8,044 nucleotides of DNA. It comes from Gammaproteobacteria bacterium UBA2965 (lineage in GTDB: Bacteria > Pseudomonadota > Gammaproteobacteria > Pseudomonadales > Azotimanducaceae). The stretch spans positions 1 to 8,044 of the forward strand of contig DEBD01000015.1 of the NCBI GenBank assembly GCA_002348385.1, read 5' to 3'. Below the pieces are notes generated by a model. It saw nothing but the letters and a program-made list of their open reading frames with translations. It was not told the DNA's origin and ran no database searches. A program made the translations under genes and the position numbers. Below, piece by piece: positions 1 to 6,486 of the stretch. Every line of letters begins with the position of its first letter. Position 1 is the first letter of the stretch.

Positions 1-972
1 AAGATCGGCATCATCGCAAATCCGGCGTCCGGCAAGGACGTACGTCGGCTGGTCGCCCGCGCTTCAGTGTTCGACAACCAGGAAAAGCAGGCCATCGTGC
101 GCCGCGCCCTGGTGGGCATGTCTCAGACAGGGCCCCACCAGGTAGCGTTTCTGGACGACGACCACGGTATTGTGCGCGGCGCGCTTGCGGAGGTGGGCGG
201 CGCGCTGGAATCGCAAGCCGTGGCCGACACCCAGATGGGCAACGCCCTGGATACCATTGCGGCCGCGCGCGCGCTGGAAGCCGCGGAGTGCGACGTCGTA
301 ATGACCCTGGGCGGCGACGGTACCAACCGAGCCGTAGCCATCGGATGGCGCGACGTGCCCGTGATCCCCATCTCCACAGGCACCAACAACGTATTTCCCG
401 TGCTCACCGAAGCCACTGTGGCGGGGGCCGCCGCAGGCATCATCGCCAGTGGCGTGGTGAGCTTGGAAGAGGTGGCTGCACAGCACAAGCTGGTGCAGGT
501 AGCCATCGAAGACGAGCGCGAAGACCTGGCGTTGATCGATGCCGTGGTTTCCAATGAGCGCTTCGTAGGCGCCCGCGCGCTGCTCGAACCCGATCAGCTG
601 CGTATGGCGTTGCTCACCCGGGCCGATCCGGCCGCCGTGGGCATTACCTCTATCGGCGGGCTGCTGGCGCCGTTGTCCGACCGGGACGAGTGCGGCCTGC
701 TGCTGGAGCTCGGCGGCGAAGCACAGGGCGTGGATGCGCCCATCGCGCCGGGCTTCTACCGACGCGTAGGCGTGACCAACCACCGGGTGGTGAACTTCGG
801 TGAGGAGGTGACCGTGCAGGGCCCAGGCATACTAGCCTTCGACGGAGAGCGCGAGAGGGTACTCAAGCCCAGCCAGAATGCGGCCATGAGTCTCAGCCGG
901 TCGGGCCCCAGAGTGGTGGATGTAGAGAAAACCATGCATCTAGCAGCTGAAAAAGGCTGCTTCAAAAGCTAG
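1..972 (+). CDS. AcoX-like NAD-kinase-fold protein (5' end outside window)
   Basis: The reading frame is open from the first base and ends at TAG 970-972, giving 323 visible residues, so the start codon lies just upstream. The first residues (IGIIANPASGKD) are the N-terminal strand and glycine-rich turn typical of the ATP-NAD kinase/diacylglycerol kinase fold. The nucleotide-binding motif GGDGTNR is at 310-330, followed by a second conserved loop, STGTNNVFP. The size and the neighbouring E2 gene match AcoX of acetoin/2-oxoacid dehydrogenase operons (acoXABC), whose biochemical role is not established. Phosphorylation of a small molecule such as NAD or a cofactor is inferred from the fold only. 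A GTG codon at 67 could be read as a start, but that would remove the conserved N-terminal strand, so the longer frame is preferred. The gene is followed by an 80-nt gap and then E2, consistent with one operon. Family assignment is fairly sure; substrate is unknown. Confidence 0.85.
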   Translation, partial: KIGIIANPASGKDVRRLVARASVFDNQEKQAIVRRALVGMSQTGPHQVAFLDDDHGIVRGALAEVGGALESQAVADTQMGNALDTIAAARALEAAECDVVMTLGGDGTNRAVAIGWRDVPVIPISTGTNNVFPVLTEATVAGAAAGIIASGVVSLEEVAAQHKLVQVAIEDEREDLALIDAVVSNERFVGARALLEPDQLRMALLTRADPAAVGITSIGGLLAPLSDRDECGLLLELGGEAQGVDAPIAPGFYRRVGVTNHRVVNFGEEVTVQGPGILAFDGERERVLKPSQNAAMSLSRSGPRVVDVEKTMHLAAEKGCFKS

Positions 973-984
973 CATTGGCCCTCT

Positions 985-1005
985 GCCGCGTGGGGATGCC
1001 GCGGC
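985..1005. repeat. Short GC hairpin between acoX-like gene and E2
   Basis: GCCGCG (985-990) and CGCGGC (1000-1005) can pair around a 9-nt loop in the 80-nt gap between the two genes. No T-run follows on either strand, so it is not a standard intrinsic terminator. It could tune mRNA stability or E2 translation, or be chance in GC-rich DNA. Confidence 0.25.
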
Positions 1006-1052
1006 GGCCATGAAAACAACAAACGACAGCGACAGAAAAGGACGAAAGACCC

Positions 1053-2423
1053 ATGCCCACCGAGATTTACCTGGTAAAGGTCGGGATGAACATGACCGAA
1101 GGGGTCGTGGACGAATGGTACATACCTGATGGCGCCAACGTGGAAGTGGGCGAGATGCTCTACCGCCTGGAAACCGAGAAGGTAAACCTGGACGTAGACG
1201 CCGAGGCCGCGGGTGTGGTCAAGCACCTCATCGGTGAAGGCATCACCATGCTGCCGGGTGACGTGGTAGGCCACATCTATGCTCCCGACGAGACCATTCC
1301 CGACGACCTGCCGCAAGCCGGCGCCGCAGCCAGCGCTCCAGCGGAAGCGCCGGCAGTAGCAGAACCCGCCGCAGCGGCGGCCGCCCCTGTCGCTACCGTC
1401 ACGCGGGGCGAAGGCGAGCGCATTCTGTCGTCTCCCGCCGCCAGACGGCTGGCAGGCGAACTTGGCGTGGATGTCGCCACACTAGCCGGCAGCGGGCCAG
1501 GCGGACGTATCGTCGAAGCAGACGTGCAAGCCGCGGCCGATTCCGGCGCCGCAGCACCCGCCGCCGCCGGCGGGGGACGTTCGTCGCCCATGGCGCGCAA
1601 AGTCGCACGCGAGCTGGGCGTGGACCTAGCGACAGTCACCGGTACGGGCCCTGGCGGACGCATCACCAAAGAGGACGTGGAAGCAGCAGCCGCAGCACCG
1701 GCCGCGCCCGCTGCCGCACCCATCGCAGCATCGCGGGAAGATCAGACCGTACCCGTGCGCGGCATGCGCAAAACCATCGCTGCGCGCATGCACGACAGCC
1801 TGCAGACCATGGCTCAGCTCACCATGGACATGGACGTGGTCATGGACGACGCCGTGAAACTGCGCACTCAGCTCATCGAGGAGTGGGAAGACGAAGGCAT
1901 CCGCCCCACCTACACCGACCTGGTGATCCGCGCAGCTGCCAAGGCGCTGGAAAAGCACCCGCTCATGAACAGCGTTTTCAACGACACCGAGATGACTCTG
2001 CTCGGCGACATTCATGTGGGCATGGCCGTCGCCCTGGAAGAAGGGCTCATCGTCCCCGTGGTGCGCCACGCCAATGCCATCTCCATGAAACAACTGGCCG
2101 TGGAATCCAGCCGCCTGGCTGCCGCCGCCCGCGACGGCAGCCTCACACCGGACGACCTCATGGGAGGCACGTTCACCGTGTCTGCCCTGGGCATGTTCGG
2201 CGTCGACTCGTTCACTCCCATCATCAATTCGCCCCAGGCGGGCATTCTGGGCGTGAACCGGCTGCGCGAGGACGTGGCATGGGACGGCGCGGTGCCAGTG
2301 AAGCAGCAGCGCATGCGCCTGTCGCTCACGTGGGATCACCGGGCGCTTGATGGCGCGCCGGCGGCGCAATTCCTTGCCGCGGTGAGGGACCTGCTGCAGG
2401 CGCCCTACCGCCTGCTGGTGTAA
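1053..2423 (+). CDS. Dihydrolipoamide acyltransferase (E2) of a 2-oxoacid/acetoin dehydrogenase complex
   Basis: This is the E2 core of a cytoplasmic 2-oxoacid or acetoin dehydrogenase complex. It transfers the acyl group from E1 through lipoyl-lysine to CoA. The 456-residue protein has a lipoyl domain at ~1-78 with lipoyl-Lys43 in ETEKVNLDV and an Ala/Pro-rich flexible linker at ~85-118. Two peripheral subunit-binding (E3-binding) domains follow at ~124-162 and ~175-213, separated and followed by further Ala/Pro linkers. The catalytic acyltransferase domain runs ~230-456 with the active-site motif DHRALDG (His429, Asp433). Two binding domains in one E2 is unusual; the family normally has one. 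The ATG at 1053 is preceded by AAGGA at 1038-1042. The neighbours (AcoX-like gene upstream, acyl-CoA ligase downstream) favour an AcoC-type acetoin or related complex, but pyruvate or branched-chain substrates cannot be excluded. E1 and E3 genes are not in the window. Confidence 0.95.
   Translation: MPTEIYLVKVGMNMTEGVVDEWYIPDGANVEVGEMLYRLETEKVNLDVDAEAAGVVKHLIGEGITMLPGDVVGHIYAPDETIPDDLPQAGAAASAPAEAPAVAEPAAAAAAPVATVTRGEGERILSSPAARRLAGELGVDVATLAGSGPGGRIVEADVQAAADSGAAAPAAAGGGRSSPMARKVARELGVDLATVTGTGPGGRITKEDVEAAAAAPAAPAAAPIAASREDQTVPVRGMRKTIAARMHDSLQTMAQLTMDMDVVMDDAVKLRTQLIEEWEDEGIRPTYTDLVIRAAAKALEKHPLMNSVFNDTEMTLLGDIHVGMAVALEEGLIVPVVRHANAISMKQLAVESSRLAAAARDGSLTPDDLMGGTFTVSALGMFGVDSFTPIINSPQAGILGVNRLREDVAWDGAVPVKQQRMRLSLTWDHRALDGAPAAQFLAAVRDLLQAPYRLLV
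1428..1688 (+). repeat. Tandem duplicated E3-binding domain inside E2
   Basis: Residues 126-161 (1428-1535) and 177-212 (1581-1688) align without gaps, with 24 of 36 residues identical by my count. Both carry SSP at the start, ELGVD in the middle, the GPGGRI loop and a closing DV. Both keep the hallmarks of the peripheral subunit-binding domain, so neither looks decayed. The intervening stretch is an Ala/Gly-rich linker. An intragenic duplication is the simplest explanation. Confidence 0.8.
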
Positions 2424-2440
2424 CCGAACCGGGCTGAGCC

Positions 2441-4000
2441 ATGGCCTACTTCCCGGAACGCATCGCGGCTGAGCGCGGCGCCGACACCGCACTGGTGGAC
2501 GAGCGCGGTAGCACCACGTGGAGCGAATTCAACCAGCGCATCAATCAACTGGTACACGCGCTGCGCGCCATTGGGGCCACCGCCGGCGACGTCATTGCAA
2601 TCTGTGCAGGCAACTGCCGCGAGAACTACGAAATCATGATGGCGGCCAACCACGCGGGATTGCTGTACGTACCTGTGAACTGGCACTTCAGCGCTGAAGA
2701 GTTGGCCTACGTGATGGCGGACGCGGGCGCCAAGGTGCTGTTCGCCGAGGGCCAATTCATGGAGTCCGCCGCCGAGGCAGCGGCCGACACGCCCACGCTG
2801 GCGGCATGCGTAGCCATCCGTGGTGACGGCGCACCGGAAGCCTTCCAGGATTTCGAAGCGCTGCTGGCCGGACAGCCCAACAGCGAGCCTGGAGATCAGA
2901 GTTCCGGTGGCCCCATGTTTTACACTTCGGGCACCACCGGTCGCCCCAAGGGGGTGAAGTCCAGCACCTTCGCGCCGGGCGGGCCGCTGGAAATGCTCGC
3001 GATGATCGGCGCCGGCCTGTCGGGCATGCTGGGAATCCCGGCCGACGGCCGCACGCTGATCTGCGGGCCCGTTTACCACTCGGCCCAGTGGGCGTTCTCC
3101 TTTCTACCGTTACTGTCTGGCAGCCAGGTAGTGATGCGTCATCGATTCGATCCTCTGGAAACCCTGACGCTCATCGACGCTCACAAAGTCACCAACGTTC
3201 ACCTGGTGCCCACCCAATTCCACCGCCTGCTGCGGCTGGAAAACACCGAGCGTTCGACGTTTTCGGGCGCGAGTCTGGAGGCAGTGTGGCACGGCGCAGC
3301 GCCCTGCCCGCCCGAGGTGAAGCGACGCATGATCGAATGGTGGGGGCCGGTGATCTCGGAATACTACGGCTCCACAGAAGGCGCCATCGTCACCGCCGCC
3401 AGCGCCGAGGAATGGCTGGCCAGGCCCGGCACCGTGGGCAAACCTTCGCCCATGGCGGAGGTCACCATTCGTGATGACGACGGCAACCTATGCGAGGCAA
3501 ACCAGGCAGGCCAGGTATATGTGAAGAGCCTTACCGGTTCGGATTTCGAGTACCACAACGAGCCCAACAAGACGGCCGACGCACATCTGGAACCGGGCAC
3601 CTACACCTTCGGTGATATCGGCTATCTGGATGAGGACGGCTATCTATTTCTTTCCGATCGCAAGATCGACATGATCATCTCCGGCGGGGTGAATATCTAC
3701 CCTGCCGAGATCGAGGCAGTGCTCGCGACCCACCCAGCAATCGAGGACGCCGCCGTGTTCGGCATTCCCAACGAGGAGTTTGGCGAGGAGGTAAAGGCGG
3801 CAGTGAAACTGGCGCCCGGGCACGAGCCCTCGGAGGACTTATCCCAGCAGATCATCGCCCACTGCCAGGCCCATCTAGCCCGTTATAAAGCGCCCAAGAG
3901 CATTGACTACGAGACCGAGTTTCCCCGCCACGAAACCGGCAAGCTCTACAAGCGGCTGCTGCGCGATCGCTACTGGCAAGACTCCGAGCGGAAGATCTGA
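2441..4000 (+). CDS. AMP-forming acyl-CoA synthetase (FadD-like)
   Basis: This cytoplasmic ligase activates a carboxylic acid to its acyl-AMP and then acyl-CoA. All core motifs of the ANL superfamily are present in the 519 residues. The P-loop YTSGTTGRPKG is at 161-171 and the adenine-binding EYYGSTEG at 307-314. The ribose-binding Asp392 lies in FGDIGY. The hinge/A8 region (SDRKIDMIISGG) is at 405-416, and the adenylation Lys501 lies in ETGKLYKR. Length is normal for a medium/long-chain or aromatic/steroid-acid ligase, and the sequence style (VPTQFHRLLRL, AEEWLARPGTVGKP) recalls FadD enzymes used on branched or cyclic acids. That substrate guess is weak. The ATG lies 17 nt after the E2 stop with only a poor ribosome site (GGGCTGAG), so translation is probably helped by the upstream gene. 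The operon context suggests it supplies or consumes the acyl-CoA connected to the dehydrogenase complex. Confidence 0.93.
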   Translation: MAYFPERIAAERGADTALVDERGSTTWSEFNQRINQLVHALRAIGATAGDVIAICAGNCRENYEIMMAANHAGLLYVPVNWHFSAEELAYVMADAGAKVLFAEGQFMESAAEAAADTPTLAACVAIRGDGAPEAFQDFEALLAGQPNSEPGDQSSGGPMFYTSGTTGRPKGVKSSTFAPGGPLEMLAMIGAGLSGMLGIPADGRTLICGPVYHSAQWAFSFLPLLSGSQVVMRHRFDPLETLTLIDAHKVTNVHLVPTQFHRLLRLENTERSTFSGASLEAVWHGAAPCPPEVKRRMIEWWGPVISEYYGSTEGAIVTAASAEEWLARPGTVGKPSPMAEVTIRDDDGNLCEANQAGQVYVKSLTGSDFEYHNEPNKTADAHLEPGTYTFGDIGYLDEDGYLFLSDRKIDMIISGGVNIYPAEIEAVLATHPAIEDAAVFGIPNEEFGEEVKAAVKLAPGHEPSEDLSQQIIAHCQAHLARYKAPKSIDYETEFPRHETGKLYKRLLRDRYWQDSERKI

Positions 4001-4081
4001 CGCCGCCCCTAACTGGCCTAACCTGTCCTTTCCATAGCCGGGGTGATTCCATGCGCCGCAGGAATTGCGCGCAATCAGTCC

Positions 4082-4335
4082 ATGATTGATCGCGCAGACC
4101 CCAACACGCACGCGCTTGCCCAGCTCAAAGTGCTGGATTTCTCCCGCGTGCTGGCCAGGCCGTTTGCCAGCCGCATGCTGGGCACAGCTGCGCGAACAGC
4201 CCACGCGGACCAGCGCCCTACCGTGGCGAGCACAATGCCCAGGTACTGGCCGACTGGCTTGGCGATTCCGGCGAGCGATTCCAGCAGCTCACCGCTGCCG
4301 GTGTGCTATTGGCCGAAACCGAAGGAAATTCCTAA
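4082..4335 (+). pseudogene. Remnant of a CaiB/BaiF (family III) CoA-transferase with large internal deletion
   Basis: From ATG 4082 the frame reads a short leader and then LAQLKVLDFSRVLARPFA, the highly characteristic N-terminus of CaiB/BaiF CoA-transferases (usually LxGLKVLDFSRVLAGPFA). The resemblance stops after about 34 codons (~4183). About 15 nt later, in a different frame (~4198-4335), the translation reads SPRGPAPYRGEHNAQVLADW and on to a stop at 4333. This is the typical C-terminal tail of the same family, which normally reads lGEHNxEVL...LG followed by a helix. An intact member is about 380-400 residues, so roughly 900-1000 bp including the catalytic Asp region are missing, and the two ends are out of frame. 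A Gly-to-Arg change in the usual AGPF motif is also visible. The gene sits 81 nt after the acyl-CoA ligase, where an intact transferase would have been the last gene of the operon. Confidence 0.8.
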
Positions 4336-4382
4336 GACGCAGGGTTCACCGTGCGGCAGCGCCATGAGCAGCCGACTGCAAC

Positions 4383-5636
4383 CTATTGGAGCACGCCGGG
4401 GGATGCGAGCGTGGCCGTCTTCGCTGCCTCCACTTCCCGCATCAGGCGCAAGAGGTTACCTGACCAGATGTTGGCAATGTCTTCCGCGCTGTATCCTGCC
4501 CCTTCCAACGCCGCGGTGATATTTGGTAGGGACGCCACATCCTCCATTCCCGCTACGCCGCCCCCGCCGTCCCAATCGGCGCCAATACCGACGTGATCCG
4601 GTCCCACAAGCTCAAGCACGTAAAGCAGGTGTTCGACGTATTTCTCGAAGGTGGATCGCGGCGGCGGGAACTGCTTAAAAATTTTCAAACGCGCTGCGAG
4701 AAACTCCCGAACACGCTCATCCGACATGGAGGAAAAATCGCCGAACTCGGCGCTCAGTTCCTCCAGCGCCGCTTCAAGCTCCAGCGATCGCTGCAGCGCT
4801 TCGAGGTATGCAGGGAACGCATTGACCTGAATCACCCCTCCACTGTCGGCGAGCGCGACCAACAGTTCGTCCGGTACGTTGCGGGGATGCTCGTAGACGC
4901 CGTCCGGCCCGCTGTGCGACAAGATAACCGGCGTTGTCGACAACGCAATCATGTCGCGCAGCGCATCATCCGAGGCGTGCGACGCGTCCACAATGATACC
5001 CAGCCGATTGGCCTCGCGAACCAGATCCTCACCCAGGGGGCTGAGCCCGCCATAGAGCACTTCCTTGCCCGTGGAGCTGTCCGAGAATTGGTTGTTACCC
5101 CCATGCACCGGGCCGACCATTCTCAGACCACCCACATAGAAACTCTGCAGCAGCGAGAGGTCCTCGCCCAGGGGATAGGCGTTCTCCATGCTCTGGTAGA
5201 CGACGATCTTGCCGCTGTCGTGGATGCGCTGCGCGTCCGCAGCATTAAAGGCAAGCTCAACCGTGTCGGCGTACTTGGCCGCAAACTCCCGAATCGACAT
5301 CTGGCGCAGGAGGGCCGTGGTGCGCGCGGCAACATAAGAGGCTTCATTCAGCTCCCCTTGACGGGTAAAGATCACCCAGAACCCGCCATCGAGACCGCCC
5401 TCGACGATGCGGGGCAAATCCACCTGCGAGCCGTCGTCCGCATACGACCCGCGCTGCGAGAATTTGTAGTCGCCGTTATGAAAGAACGCCGGCGTGTCGA
5501 GATGACTGTCCAGAACGAGAAGCGAATGGTGCAAGCCCGCTGGGTCCGGTTCCGCGGGACCGTCACCAATGCCCACTTGCGAAACGCAGGCCGCCAAGAG
5601 CATCAACGCACTTGCGGCTGAAACTAGCCTGGTCAA
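4383..5636 (-). CDS. Membrane dipeptidase-like (peptidase M19) lipoprotein
   Basis: This is a zinc-dependent dipeptidase of the renal dipeptidase/M19 amidohydrolase family, predicted to hydrolyse dipeptides (often including D-residues) outside the cytoplasm. The 417-residue protein starts with a lipoprotein signal peptide ending in lipobox LAAC (Cys17), so it is probably anchored in a membrane facing the periplasm. All metal ligands and key residues expected for the family are visible: His45 and Asp47 (DSHLDT), Glu151 (QSMEN), His220 (DASHAS), His241 (SHSG), Arg252 (RNVPD) and Asp354 (GIGADWDG). A helical, Glu-rich segment at ~276-335 lies between the last His and the Asp. The start is TTG at 5636, chosen because GGAGGAG lies 6 nt upstream and the signal peptide begins there. 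The gene converges on the CoA-transferase relic (47 nt between ends). Its exact substrate is not predictable from sequence. Confidence 0.93.
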   Translation of the reverse strand: MTRLVSAASALMLLAACVSQVGIGDGPAEPDPAGLHHSLLVLDSHLDTPAFFHNGDYKFSQRGSYADDGSQVDLPRIVEGGLDGGFWVIFTRQGELNEASYVAARTTALLRQMSIREFAAKYADTVELAFNAADAQRIHDSGKIVVYQSMENAYPLGEDLSLLQSFYVGGLRMVGPVHGGNNQFSDSSTGKEVLYGGLSPLGEDLVREANRLGIIVDASHASDDALRDMIALSTTPVILSHSGPDGVYEHPRNVPDELLVALADSGGVIQVNAFPAYLEALQRSLELEAALEELSAEFGDFSSMSDERVREFLAARLKIFKQFPPPRSTFEKYVEHLLYVLELVGPDHVGIGADWDGGGGVAGMEDVASLPNITAALEGAGYSAEDIANIWSGNLLRLMREVEAAKTATLASPGVLQ

Positions 5637-5642
5637 TTCGAA

Positions 5643-5649
5643 CTCCTCC
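5643..5649 (-). promoter_or_regulatory. Strong Shine-Dalgarno deciding a TTG start
   Basis: On the minus strand GGAGGAG is followed by 6 nt and then TTG (5636-5634). This near-perfect anti-16S match at ideal spacing supports TTG as the start of the dipeptidase lipoprotein. The downstream codons immediately give a signal peptide. Confidence 0.75.
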
Positions 5650-5762
5650 GGTGAGAACGCCTAAGTCTCGATAACTAGAGCACAAGAAGCGCTTAGCTAC
5701 CACCTGGGACGCACCGCTTCGGTAATCCCCTATTATGAAATTCGGTTATTCCGGCCCATGCT

Positions 5763-5816
5763 TTGATTCGATTGGGGTGGAAGGAACCGTGCGCACGTCC
5801 GCCCCAAGCGAATCAA
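5763..5816. repeat. 19-bp imperfect inverted repeat (large hairpin)
   Basis: The left arm 5763-5781 and right arm 5798-5816 pair over 19 bp with one A/C mismatch and one G-T pair. The 16-nt loop itself contains the 10-bp palindrome CGTGCGCACG (5788-5797). No T-run borders the hairpin on either strand, so a standard Rho-independent terminator is unlikely. It could be a regulatory operator, a processing site in the minus-strand transcript, or a mobile or REP-like palindrome. Copies elsewhere cannot be tested from this window. Confidence 0.75.
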
Positions 5817-5865
5817 CATCTAATGCTTAGGTAACAACGTCATAGCTGAACCGAACCAAATCGCG

Positions 5866-6000
5866 TCATATCCCCAGCAAACTACCCGGGGATCCCGCCT
5901 GGAAGGCTACCGCTACACGTCGAAAGAGTTTTTCGGCAAGGGGTGGGGTAGCAGCGAGCAAAACGCCACCGAACACCAACTTCAGCAAACGATTGAGCAC
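5866..6000 (-). CDS. Possible small hydrophobic protein (44 aa), hypothetical
   Basis: A GTG at 6000, 7 nt after the EthD-like stop on the same strand, opens a 44-codon frame ending in TGA at 5866-5868. The product begins MLNRLLKLVFGGVLLAATPP, a basic-then-hydrophobic segment like a short membrane anchor or signal, followed by a basic amphipathic stretch (LAEKLFRRVAVAFQ). Close spacing to the upstream gene would allow translational coupling. Against it: no Shine-Dalgarno is seen, and third-position GC is only about half, lower than in neighbouring genes. It also overlaps a plus-strand frame with weak Rieske-like similarity. No family is recognised. It may be a real small protein or a chance ORF. 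Confidence 0.3.
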   Translation of the reverse strand: MLNRLLKLVFGGVLLAATPPLAEKLFRRVAVAFQAGSPGSLLGI

Positions 6001-6007
6001 GGTGACG

Positions 6008-6385
6008 CTAGGCAGCCGGACCGTCGAAGGATTTGATCAGCTCGAACCACCCGGACCCCTTGATGTTCATAGGAACCCCACCGAACTTTGCACCGGTTTC
6101 CCTGTGGTTTTTGCGGCCTTCCCACGCGTTCGGGTCTGCCTGCCACTCATTGAGCACCCGCTCGGCTTCCTCGTAGCTGGGCGCATCCACCTCGTAAAGC
6201 GAGATGTAACCCGACGCGTTGTCAATCTCCAGATGGGGACCACTGAGCTTGAACACGCTGCCGCGAACAAAATTCGGACACTTGGCCGTATCCTCGATGT
6301 GCTGATCGACAAACCACTCGTCGAACGCAGCCTGGTCTTCCGGTCCCTGTGGCTCGCACAGACCGATCAAAATAAATCTTGGCAT
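6008..6385 (-). CDS. EthD-like / dimeric alpha-beta-barrel small protein
   Basis: This 125-residue soluble protein has no signal peptide. The layout beta strand (PRFILIGL), helix with EWFVDQHIEDTAK (Trp24, His29), strand (VRGSVFKL), strand (GYISLYEV) and helix (SYEEAERVLNEW) is that of a ferredoxin-like dimeric alpha-beta barrel. The W...H placement resembles the EthD group. Such proteins occur beside oxygenases, steroid/aromatic degradation and polyketide genes, often with uncharacterised roles, so no reaction is assigned. The ATG at 6385 is chosen over an in-frame GTG at 6388 because GGGAGGG (6392-6398, minus strand) sits 6 nt from the ATG but only 3 nt from the GTG. It is transcribed divergently from the hydrolase lipoprotein gene, about 100 bp away. 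Family-level assignment is moderate. Confidence 0.75.
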   Translation of the reverse strand: MPRFILIGLCEPQGPEDQAAFDEWFVDQHIEDTAKCPNFVRGSVFKLSGPHLEIDNASGYISLYEVDAPSYEEAERVLNEWQADPNAWEGRKNHRETGAKFGGVPMNIKGSGWFELIKSFDGPAA

Positions 6386-6391
6386 CACTTG

Positions 6392-6398
6392 CCCTCCC
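6392..6398 (-). promoter_or_regulatory. Shine-Dalgarno of the EthD-like gene
   Basis: On the minus strand the purine run AAGGGAGGG lies just before the gene. Its GGGAGGG core is 6 nt from ATG 6385, which favours ATG over the adjacent GTG. Confidence 0.65.
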
Positions 6399-6474
6399 TT
6401 CAGGAATGTTCACGGGCCACTGTAGCATGTACCGAAATGGACCATGTCCGCAGGCACAAGTTTCCCCGGCCGGG

Positions 6475-6480
6475 TATATT
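6475..6480 (+). promoter_or_regulatory. Candidate -10 box (TATATT) placing transcription start at the ATG
   Basis: TATATT matches the sigma70 -10 consensus in five of six bases and ends 6 nt before ATG 6487. A start site at the usual distance would fall on or next to the A of the ATG, giving a leaderless mRNA. No Shine-Dalgarno is present before the ATG, which agrees. The -35 region is poor (GGCACA at 6453-6458, three of six), so the call is tentative. Confidence 0.4.
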
Positions 6481-6486
6481 TGCCCG

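Larger units (their letters stand above)
5650..6007. other. Low-coding intergenic stretch between dipeptidase and EthD-like gene
   Basis: This ~360-nt stretch is visibly less GC-rich than the flanking genes. Both flanking genes are on the minus strand. It holds the 5763-5816 inverted repeat and a weak minus-strand -10-like CATAAT (plus-strand 5732-5737) that could serve the dipeptidase, though no good -35 was seen. It also holds the possible 44-codon minus-strand ORF at 5866-6000. On the plus strand, an overlapping frame (5824-6036, no start codon) contains EGYRYTSKEFF, which resembles the N-terminus of Rieske-type oxygenase alpha subunits and may be a relic. Nothing else was recognised. Confidence 0.6.

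Noticed and set aside
64..783. 239-codon minus-strand open frame opposite the AcoX-like gene
   Set aside because: Composition is that of an antisense shadow (His/Gly/Ala-rich) and the plus strand encodes clear NAD-kinase-fold motifs.
985..1005. Hairpin as a terminator between the AcoX-like gene and E2
   Set aside because: The stem is only 6 bp with a 9-nt loop and no T-run; the genes are likely co-transcribed.
1626..2492. 288-codon minus-strand open frame opposite E2
   Set aside because: The product is His/Arg/Gly-rich and low in structure, a mirror of the E2 catalytic domain; no family features or ribosome site.
4336..4382. Possible start of another operon gene (GTG 4351) after the relic
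   Set aside because: The frame runs antisense into the dipeptidase C-terminus and its translation shows no family resemblance.
4043..4519. 158-codon plus-strand frame (GTG start) covering the CoA-transferase N-terminus
   Set aside because: Only ~34 codons match the family; the remainder is out of frame with the CoA-transferase tail and runs antisense into the dipeptidase 3' end, so it is not an intact gene.
4593..5621. 342-codon plus-strand open frame
   Set aside because: It is antisense to the dipeptidase gene, which has a full set of catalytic motifs; the translation is rich in Arg/Gln/His with no recognisable domain, as expected of a GC-rich shadow frame.
5763..5816. Hairpin as an intrinsic terminator or an integron attC site
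   Set aside because: No T-run follows on either strand, and the paired core-site sequences expected at the ends of an attC site were not found.
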